The notes under the pieces: model-generated
The model's input: the letters and a program-made list of their open reading frames with translations, nothing else
What the model was told of the DNA's origin: nothing
The model's database searches: none
Program-made: the position numbers and the translations under genes
Assembly: GCA_027489105.1 (NCBI GenBank)
Contig: JAIYAJ010000335.1
Location: forward strand, 1-5,782
Length of the DNA: 5,782 bases
DNA from: Zymomonas sp.
Lineage (GTDB): Bacteria > Pseudomonadota > Alphaproteobacteria > Sphingomonadales > Sphingomonadaceae
Direction: 5' to 3'
Shown here: positions 1 through 4,867 of the stretch, in pieces
Position numbering within the stretch: the first letter of the stretch is position 1
Layout of the letters: each line of letters starts with the position of its first letter

Positions 1-735
1 ATCGTTGCCGGCCAGCACGATCGTGGCGGGCGGCAGGCCCGACAGATCCTTTGCCCGGATCGGCGCGGCGAGTTCGCTCGGCTGCGCGTCGCCGATATAG
101 GCCCTCCAGAAGAAGGCCATCATCTCGTTCGACAGGAAGCCGCCCGCCGCATTGGCGCGGTAGGAGCCATTGTCGAAATCATTGTCGATCACCGGATAGA
201 ACAGCACCTGTGCCAGCGGGGCATGCGGCTTGCCGCGCAGCGACAGGGCGGTCGCCGCAGCGAGATTGCCCCCGGCACTGTCACCGATCACCGCATAGCG
301 GCTGCGATCGACCCCGAAGCTCGCGGCGCGCGCGGGCAGGCCTTCGACCGCCGCGACGCAATCGAGCAGCGGCGCGGGAAAGGGATGCTCGGGCGCCAGG
401 CGATAGCCGACCGACAGCACGGCGCAGCCGGCCTCCTGCGCGATCTTGCGCGCCAGCCCGTCATGCGTCTCCAGCGTTCCGACGACCCAGCCGCCGCCAT
501 GGAACAGGACCGCGACCGGCAGCGTCTCGCCCGGCTTCGGGTGATAGAGGCGGGCGGGCAACGGCCCGGCGGCACCGTCGACCTCGACGTCGCGGACCTC
601 GGCAACCTCGACCGGCGGCATGGGCATGGGATTGTCCATCATCGCCCGCATCGCGTTCGCCTCGAGCGGATCCGGCAAAGCGAAGCCGCTGGCGGCCATG
701 GCATCAATCATTTGCTGCAAGGCTGGATCGATCAT
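1..735 (-). CDS. alpha/beta hydrolase, HSL-type esterase/lipase (3' end outside window)
   Basis: Predicted soluble carboxylester hydrolase of the hormone-sensitive-lipase family (family IV esterase). I translated 245 residues from the ATG at 735-733; no stop is reached before the left edge. The oxyanion-hole motif HGGGW lies at residues 79-83, the family motif YRLAPEHPFPA at 111-121, and the nucleophile motif GDSAGG at 151-156 with Ser153 as the predicted nucleophile. The final visible residue, Asp245 after VLAGN, is where the catalytic Asp of the usual DPLRD motif falls. The catalytic His and, by the family's usual length of about 300-320 residues, some 60-70 residues lie outside the window. 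No signal peptide is visible. The start is supported by a purine-rich AGGAGAGGG just upstream and by a typical family N-terminus (DPALQQMIDAMAASG). The gene is divergent from the LuxR-type regulator and may be its target. The substrate is unknown; a carboxylic ester or lactone is likely. Confidence 0.93.
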   Translation of the reverse strand, partial: MIDPALQQMIDAMAASGFALPDPLEANAMRAMMDNPMPMPPVEVAEVRDVEVDGAAGPLPARLYHPKPGETLPVAVLFHGGGWVVGTLETHDGLARKIAQEAGCAVLSVGYRLAPEHPFPAPLLDCVAAVEGLPARAASFGVDRSRYAVIGDSAGGNLAAATALSLRGKPHAPLAQVLFYPVIDNDFDNGSYRANAAGGFLSNEMMAFFWRAYIGDAQPSELAAPIRAKDLSGLPPATIVLAGND

Positions 736-741
736 TCTATT

Positions 742-750
742 CCCTCTCCT
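742..750 (-). promoter_or_regulatory. ribosome binding site of the hydrolase
   Basis: Reading the minus strand from 750 to 742 gives AGGAGAGGG, with its last G six bases before the ATG at 735. It fixes the hydrolase start and fills almost the whole gap to the divergent regulator. Little separate space therefore remains for promoters, and these must reach into the neighbouring coding sequences. Confidence 0.7.
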
Positions 751-751
751 G

Positions 752-1873
752 ATGCTGGACCTGATGCCCGAAGAATATGACGACATGCCCGGCGTGCTCG
801 CCGCGCTGTTCGCGAGCCTGCTGGACGAAGAACCATGGGCTGCCTTTCTCGGCCGCCTGTCGAAGGCGTCGGGCGCGACCTGGGTCACGCTGATCCTGAC
901 TCCGCGATCGGCCGAGCAGCCCGGCATGATCCTGACGCCCAATGCCGATCCCGGTGTCGGCGCCGACTATAGCAGCCGCCTGTTCGCCGACGATCCCTTC
1001 ATCGGCCTGCCCGACGGCAAGGTCGAGCATTTCCGCGACTTCGTCTCGGCGACGATGCTCGACCGCAAGAGCGCCTTCCGCGAGTTCGTCGAGCATACCA
1101 GCGACGAGATTCTCGGCGTCGACATCGGCGAGGCGAGCCGGCTCGAACTGCGCCTGCGCCTCACCCGCGCAGCCGACCAGCCGCGCTTCACCCTCGAGGA
1201 TCGCCGAAAGCTCGAGAAGATCGTACCCCATCTGCGCATCGCGCTGGCGCTGTTCGAGCGGATTGCTTCCGGCGAGACCGAGCAGCGCATCTATGCGGGC
1301 GCGGTCGCGCAGATGGCGGTCGGGTTGATCATCCTCGACCGCAAGGGCAAGGTTCTGCGGCTCAATGCGCCCGCCTCGACCATATTGGCGGAGCAGGACG
1401 GGATCGCGCTGCGCAACGGCGCGCTGACTTTCGACGATGCCGCGCTCGGCCGGCAATTGCAGGACCGCCTCGCGCGCGGCGAAGACGGCGCGCCCATGAC
1501 GATTCGGATCGAGCGCCCCTCGGGCACCGGCGATCTGTTGCTGGTCGCCGGACAGGCGCCTGCCCCCGACTTCATCTCGGCCGGCGGCGGCCCCGCGCTG
1601 GTGCTGTTCCTGACCGACCCGACCCATGGTCCGCGCATCTCGGCCGAGGCGATCCGCGATCTGCTCGGCCTGACTCAGGGAGAAGCCGCCGTCGCCGCGC
1701 ATCTGGCGGAAGGCCTGGCGCCGGCCGAAGTGGCGGCACGGCTCGGCATTTCGGCCAACACCGTGCGCGCCCATCTTCGATCGATCTTCGGCAAGACCGG
1801 GGTCAAGCGGCAGAGCCAGTTGGTGCAGCTGGTGCATCAGAGCCTGCCCAGCCTGTCGCGGCCCGCCGGTTGA
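752..1873 (+). CDS. LuxR-type helix-turn-helix transcriptional regulator with PAS-like sensor region
   Basis: Predicted cytoplasmic DNA-binding regulator, 373 residues from the ATG at 752. Residues 305-361 are a clear GerE/LuxR HTH: LGLTQGEAAVAAHLAEG, then EVAARLGIS, then the recognition helix NTVRAHLRSIF, then KTGVKRQSQLV. Residues about 183-290 look PAS-like (MAVGLIILDRKGKVLRLNAPA). Residues about 13-175 form a conserved-looking sensor part ending in the PHLRIALALFERI helix. I see neither an acyl-homoserine-lactone domain nor a receiver domain, so quorum sensing or two-component control is not supported. The start is uncertain. In-frame ATGs lie at 752, 764 and 785; none has a strong Shine-Dalgarno sequence, although a weak GAAGAA precedes 785. 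An in-frame ATG at 620 would run deep into the hydrolase and is unlikely. Divergence from the hydrolase suggests it controls that gene and perhaps the cluster; this is inferred. It ends tail-to-tail with the dehydrogenase. Confidence 0.88.
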   Translation: MLDLMPEEYDDMPGVLAALFASLLDEEPWAAFLGRLSKASGATWVTLILTPRSAEQPGMILTPNADPGVGADYSSRLFADDPFIGLPDGKVEHFRDFVSATMLDRKSAFREFVEHTSDEILGVDIGEASRLELRLRLTRAADQPRFTLEDRRKLEKIVPHLRIALALFERIASGETEQRIYAGAVAQMAVGLIILDRKGKVLRLNAPASTILAEQDGIALRNGALTFDDAALGRQLQDRLARGEDGAPMTIRIERPSGTGDLLLVAGQAPAPDFISAGGGPALVLFLTDPTHGPRISAEAIRDLLGLTQGEAAVAAHLAEGLAPAEVAARLGISANTVRAHLRSIFGKTGVKRQSQLVQLVHQSLPSLSRPAG

Positions 1874-1895
1874 TCCCTAGAGATCGAGCGGCGGG
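1862..1895. terminator. hairpin at the tail-to-tail regulator/dehydrogenase junction, possible bidirectional terminator
   Basis: The arms CCCGCCG (1862-1868) and CGGCGGG (1889-1895) are perfect inverted repeats. Inside them, after a single G-G mismatch, TTGATC (1870-1875) pairs with GATCGA (1882-1887), using one U-G wobble on the plus-strand RNA. This closes a six-base loop, CCTAGA. The regulator's TGA lies in the left arm and the dehydrogenase's TAG falls mostly in the loop. No U-tract follows on either strand, so it is not a classic intrinsic terminator. It could be a bidirectional transcript end or a 3'-end stabiliser. The structure is seen; the function is inferred. Confidence 0.45.
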
Positions 1896-2644
1896 AAGGA
1901 CGACAGCAGCGCCGCATCGACCAGCTGCGCCTGACCGTTCACCCCGGCTGCGTTGCGCGACAGCAGGAACAGCGCCACCTCGGCGATGTGCTGCGCCGAC
2001 AGGCCGCCGCGATAGTCGGGATCGGTCAGTTCGGCCTGGATCGAGTCGTCCTGCTCCAGCCCGTTCATGGGTGTCAGCACCATGCCGGGGCAGATCGCGT
2101 TCACCCGCAGTCGCTTCTCCGCGAAGGCCCGTGCCGCCGAGCGGACCAGCCCGACCATGCCGTGCTTCGACGTGGCATAGGCCGCCGCTTCGGAGAAGCC
2201 GATCACCCCGGCCGCCGACGCCGTGACGACGCAGGCGCCGCCGGCACGCGAGCGTGCCAGCGCCAGCTGCAGGCCGAGGAAGGTCCCGCGCAGATTGACC
2301 GCGATGATCTTGTCGAACAGCGCGGGGGTGACCTGATCGAACGGGATATAGGGCTGCAGCATCCCGGCATTGAGGAAGGTCAGGTCGACCCCGCCGAACG
2401 TGCGCTCGGCAGCGTCGAACATCGCCTCATTGTCGGCATCGCTGGAGATATCGGCCTTGACCGCGATGGCGTTGCCGCCGGCCTGGACGATGAGCGACGC
2501 GGTAGCATCCGCGCTCTCCCCGTTCAGGTCGGCGACGACGACCGATGCGCCCTCCGCCGCGAGACGCCGGGACGCGGCACGACCGATCCCCGACCCGCCA
2601 CCGGTGACGATGGCGACCTTGTTCGCGAACATGGACCCGGTCAC
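1877..2644 (-). CDS. SDR family oxidoreductase (short-chain dehydrogenase)
   Basis: Classical short-chain dehydrogenase/reductase of 255 residues, the usual family length; it probably interconverts an alcohol and a ketone. The Rossmann glycine motif TGGGSGIG is at 14-21. An acidic residue at the end of beta-2 (VVVADLN, Asp39) favours NAD(H) over NADP(H). NAG is at 92-94. The catalytic tetrad is Asn117, Ser143, Tyr156 and Lys160 (YATSK), with the standard 12 residues between Ser and Tyr. CPGMVLTPM follows at 185-193. The start given is a GTG overlapping the monooxygenase stop as GTGA, which suggests translational coupling. An in-frame ATG at 2632 (251 residues, MFANKV) is a real alternative, because GGAG overlaps the GTG and sits 11 bases before that ATG. 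As second gene of the operon it probably acts on the monooxygenase product; the substrate is unknown. Confidence 0.93.
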   Translation of the reverse strand: MTGSMFANKVAIVTGGGSGIGRAASRRLAAEGASVVVADLNGESADATASLIVQAGGNAIAVKADISSDADNEAMFDAAERTFGGVDLTFLNAGMLQPYIPFDQVTPALFDKIIAVNLRGTFLGLQLALARSRAGGACVVTASAAGVIGFSEAAAYATSKHGMVGLVRSAARAFAEKRLRVNAICPGMVLTPMNGLEQDDSIQAELTDPDYRGGLSAQHIAEVALFLLSRNAAGVNGQAQLVDAALLSSFPPLDL

Positions 2645-3789
2645 TCCGCTGCGATCGCGGTCTTCTGCTGGTCGCGGAAGTGGGGGATGACCTTGTTGCC
2701 GATGTTGCGGATCGTCTCGAGGATCGATTCGTGCGGGATCGTCCCCATCTGGAACAGGAACAGCACCTCGTCCGCGCCCGCTTCCTGCAGCCGCGTCACA
2801 TAGCGGATGCAGTCGTCGGCATTGCCATAGGCATCCTGCGCGACCGAATAGTTGCTGGTGTGCTCGTCGCCGATCTCGATCTTCTCTTCGGACAGATAGG
2901 TGACGATCGCTTCCTTGCCCTTGCTCAGCGCAGCTTCCTGCTCCTCGGCTGACAGGTCGTCGATCGAAGGCTTGGGGCCACCCTGATACCAGTGGGCGAT
3001 CGCCTCGGCGAAGAAGCGCTGACCGCGCAGGCCGATGCGACGGGCCTCCTCGCGGTCGTCGAGCACGCAGGCGGCACAGAAGGCGGCGAGATGCTCGGTC
3101 GGCACGACGCCGACCTGGTCCTCGACCTTCCGGTTGCGGAAATTCTCGCGATAGACCGCATTTTTGCGGGCGATTTCCTCGGGGCCGGAGAAGCCCAGAA
3201 CAAGCGCGCCGATGCCGCGACGGCCGGCCAGCTCCAGCGTGGCCTCGCGCGTGCAGGCATAATAGAGCGGCGGATGCGGCTTCTGCAGCGGCTTCGGGTG
3301 GATCGGACGGCGCGGAATCTGGATGTACTGGCCATCATGCTCGATCTCGTCCTGCGTCATGATCTTCGGGATCAGATACATCGACTCGTCGATCATCGGC
3401 TGCAGCTGGGTCAGGTCATAGCCGAAGGTGCCGGCTTCCTGCTGGGTGCCGCCCTTGCCCATGCCGAAATGGACGCGGCCGCCCGACAGGATGTCCAGCG
3501 TCGCGATCCGCTCCGCCACCTTCACCGGGTGGTTCATCGCGGGCGGCAGGCAGACGACGCCATGGCCGATGCCGATGCGCGAAGTCTTACCGGCAAGATA
3601 GGCCAGCATCGTCTCGGGCGCGGACATATGGGCATATTGGGTGAGCGCCGTGTGCTCGACGCACCAGACCGTGTCGAAGTCCATCTGCTCGGCGAGCAGC
3701 ACCTGCTCGACGATCTCGTTGAAGCAGCGCACCTCCGATTCGGGTGAGGGGTCCGCCATCTGCGCTTCGTAGATGATCGAGAATTTCAT
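2641..3789 (-). CDS. LLM class flavin-dependent oxidoreductase (luciferase-like monooxygenase)
   Basis: Predicted FMN-dependent monooxygenase of the bacterial luciferase superfamily, 382 residues, a normal length for the family. Visible hallmarks are VWCVEH (41-46), SRIGIGHGVVCLPPAMNHPVK (70-90), the very typical AERIATLDILSGGRVHFGMGKG (92-113), QKPHPPLYYA (169-178), and a C-terminal barrel end GADEVLFLFQMG (338-349) followed by KVIPHF (366-371). Such enzymes use FMNH2 supplied by a separate reductase, or F420 in some subfamilies, to insert oxygen into aldehydes, terpenes, sulfonates or ring compounds; no reductase is in this window. I start it at the ATG at 3789, because AAGGAG lies 10 bases upstream and the protein then opens with the family-like MKFSIIYEAQ. 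An upstream in-frame ATG at 3876 would add 29 residues with no family character. First gene of the leftward operon; it overlaps the dehydrogenase by 4 bp. Substrate unknown. Confidence 0.93.
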   Translation of the reverse strand: MKFSIIYEAQMADPSPESEVRCFNEIVEQVLLAEQMDFDTVWCVEHTALTQYAHMSAPETMLAYLAGKTSRIGIGHGVVCLPPAMNHPVKVAERIATLDILSGGRVHFGMGKGGTQQEAGTFGYDLTQLQPMIDESMYLIPKIMTQDEIEHDGQYIQIPRRPIHPKPLQKPHPPLYYACTREATLELAGRRGIGALVLGFSGPEEIARKNAVYRENFRNRKVEDQVGVVPTEHLAAFCAACVLDDREEARRIGLRGQRFFAEAIAHWYQGGPKPSIDDLSAEEQEAALSKGKEAIVTYLSEEKIEIGDEHTSNYSVAQDAYGNADDCIRYVTRLQEAGADEVLFLFQMGTIPHESILETIRNIGNKVIPHFRDQQKTAIAAE

Positions 3790-3799
3790 GATGTCCGCT

Positions 3800-3805
3800 C
3801 TCCTT
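3800..3805 (-). promoter_or_regulatory. ribosome binding site of the monooxygenase
   Basis: Minus-strand AAGGAG, 10 bases before the ATG at 3789. It decides the start in favour of 3789 over the upstream ATG at 3876. The AGGAGAG core matches the site of the divergent hydrolase gene. Confidence 0.75.
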
Positions 3806-3848
3806 AAACCTGGCCGGTCTTCGTATCGCCGGCTGCATCCGGGTGAGA

Positions 3849-3897
3849 GACTATGTGGCGCGGAAATGCGCGGCATCGTCCAATCGGACTATGCGGC
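3849..3897 (+). repeat. direct repeat pair GACTATGYGGC in the divergent control region
   Basis: GACTATGTGGC at 3849-3859 and GACTATGCGGC at 3887-3897 match at 10 of 11 bases and are 38 bp apart start to start. The core ATGCGGC occurs a third time at 3908-3914. The repeats lie midway between the two divergent genes, where an operator could be. A regulator-binding role is a guess, and chance repeats of this size in a GC-rich stretch cannot be excluded. Confidence 0.35.
3878..3889. repeat. inverted repeat GTCC-AATC-GGAC, possible operator half-sites
   Basis: Perfect 4-bp arms around a 4-bp spacer. The right arm runs into the second direct repeat at 3887. It lies 66 bp upstream of the VOC start codon and 88 bp upstream of the monooxygenase start. 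It is short, so evidence for a protein site is weak. Confidence 0.25.
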
Positions 3898-3941
3898 CCA
3901 AGCTCCCATGCGGCACGTTTGCGCCAACGACATAACCGATG

Positions 3942-3947
3942 AGGAGG
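3942..3947 (+). promoter_or_regulatory. ribosome binding site of the VOC gene
   Basis: A near-consensus AGGAGG seven bases before the ATG at 3955, the strongest Shine-Dalgarno sequence in the window. It fixes the VOC start and suggests efficient translation. Confidence 0.8.
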
Positions 3948-3954
3948 GGACGAT

Positions 3955-4836
3955 ATGGTCAGGCTGTCGCATCGCGGAATCTGCATCAGCGACATGGAGG
4001 CCTCCGAGCGCTTCTATCGGGAGGGCCTGGGGTTCGAGGACCATCAGGACTATGGGATCATCGAGGGTCCCGACATGGATAAGACCATGGAGCTTCCCGG
4101 CGTCCGCCTGCGGGCAAAGATGCTCCGCCACCCCGATGGCCCGGTCATCGAACTGCTGCACTTCCTCGCACCCGAGGCATCCGGCCCGCGCGAGCGCCGG
4201 TCGACGCTCGACTATGGCCTTGTCCACCTGTCCTTCTATGTCGACGACATCGACGCGGCGGCGGCGCGGATCGCGGCGGCGGGCGGCCACGTCCATGAAA
4301 GCACCCGCGCGCATTATGCCGAGAACGATACGACGATGCTCTACTGCACCGACCCCGACGGGGTGCGGATCGAGCTGATGAAGGCGCCCGGCGTCGCCGC
4401 GCGCTTCTCGCACAGCGGCATCTGCGTCGACGATGTCGACATATCGCTCGCTTATTATCGCACGCTCGGCTTCGAGCGGGCCGAGGATTATGTCCTCGAC
4501 CAGGGCCTCGACTGGCTCGGCGTGATCAACGAGGTGCCCGGTATCAAGCTGCGCGCCCAGATGATCCGCGATGCCGAGGGCAATACGCTCGAACTGCTCA
4601 AGGTGTTCGAGCCCGGCAGCAAGGGTCAGCGGACGCGCCGCCCGCTCAACCGCTTCGGCCTGACCCACATCGCCTTCTGGGACGACAAGCCCGAGAAGAC
4701 GGCGGCCGAGCTCACCGCGCGCGGCGGCCATTTTGTCGAGGCGGCGCATGTCCGCACCCCGGTGATCGAGCTGATGCACGGCGCCGACCCGGACGGCGTC
4801 CGCATCGAGCTGATGCGACCGCTCGTTACGGCCTGA
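3955..4836 (+). CDS. two-domain VOC family protein (glyoxalase/extradiol dioxygenase superfamily)
   Basis: A 293-residue cytoplasmic protein made of two tandem vicinal-oxygen-chelate domains, about residues 4-142 and 151-287. Each domain opens with the family pattern SHxGICxxD, followed by YREGLGF or YRTLGF. Each contains an IELL/LELL strand, a VHLSF/THIAF strand, and ends in DPDGVRIELM. Putative metal ligands are His6, Glu66, His91 and Glu140 in domain 1, and His153, Glu213, His238 and Glu285 in domain 2. The overall size and two-domain plan are those of type I extradiol dioxygenases, where only the C-terminal domain binds iron. Here both domains keep candidate ligands, so glyoxalase-, epimerase- or isomerase-like activity is equally possible. 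The start is set by AGGAGG seven bases upstream. It is divergent from the monooxygenase operon and probably co-regulated with it. The exact reaction is not assignable. Confidence 0.9.
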   Translation: MVRLSHRGICISDMEASERFYREGLGFEDHQDYGIIEGPDMDKTMELPGVRLRAKMLRHPDGPVIELLHFLAPEASGPRERRSTLDYGLVHLSFYVDDIDAAAARIAAAGGHVHESTRAHYAENDTTMLYCTDPDGVRIELMKAPGVAARFSHSGICVDDVDISLAYYRTLGFERAEDYVLDQGLDWLGVINEVPGIKLRAQMIRDAEGNTLELLKVFEPGSKGQRTRRPLNRFGLTHIAFWDDKPEKTAAELTARGGHFVEAAHVRTPVIELMHGADPDGVRIELMRPLVTA

Positions 4837-4849
4837 GCCGAAGATGGCT

Positions 4850-4867
4850 GCTGGGCGTCAGCCCAGC
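4850..4867. terminator. hairpin between VOC gene and uup, possible bidirectional terminator
   Basis: GCTGGGC (4850-4856) and GCCCAGC (4861-4867) form a perfect 7-bp stem with a GTCA loop. The uup stop codon (TGA on the minus strand) occupies 4858-4860 within the loop, and the VOC stop lies 14 bp to the left. Neither strand has a following U-tract, so intrinsic termination is doubtful. It is the only candidate in the 21-bp gap between these convergent genes. Confidence 0.4.

Larger units (their letters stand above)
3790..3954. promoter_or_regulatory. divergent control region between monooxygenase operon and VOC gene
   Basis: This 165-bp non-coding stretch is the only sizeable intergenic space in the window and must hold the start signals for both directions. 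Each end carries a good ribosome binding site. In between lie a near-perfect direct repeat and a short inverted repeat, listed separately. I could not find a convincing -35/-10 pair on either strand, so promoter positions are not assigned. Confidence 0.6.

Noticed and set aside
51..780. Plus-strand open frames of 233 and 185 codons over the hydrolase.
   Set aside because: The minus strand encodes an HSL hydrolase with HGGG and GDSAGG motifs. The plus frames give Arg/Ala/Pro-rich, low-complexity products typical of shadows.
737..1837. A 366-codon open frame on the minus strand opposite the regulator.
   Set aside because: It is a shadow of the LuxR-type gene, which has clear HTH motifs. The antisense product shows no recognisable domain, and long antisense frames are expected in GC-rich DNA.
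752..1873. Quorum-sensing LuxR receptor.
   Set aside because: Only the C-terminal HTH is LuxR-like. I see no acyl-homoserine-lactone-binding domain, and there is no synthase gene nearby.
2992..3747. A 251-codon plus-strand open frame inside the monooxygenase gene.
   Set aside because: It is antisense to an intact luciferase-like protein with family motifs along its whole length.
3813..3833. Inverted repeat GCCGG with an 11-bp spacer in the divergent region.
   Set aside because: Five-base GC arms are common by chance at this composition, and nothing else supports a site.
3889..4779. A 296-codon open frame on the minus strand opposite the VOC gene.
   Set aside because: The plus-strand frame has two complete VOC domains and a near-consensus ribosome binding site. 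The antisense frame has neither domain nor ribosome binding site.
3955..4836. Firm naming of the VOC gene as an extradiol ring-cleavage dioxygenase (bphC-like).
   Set aside because: Size and two-domain plan fit, but both halves keep candidate ligands, and the diagnostic extradiol C-terminal signature could not be confirmed by eye.
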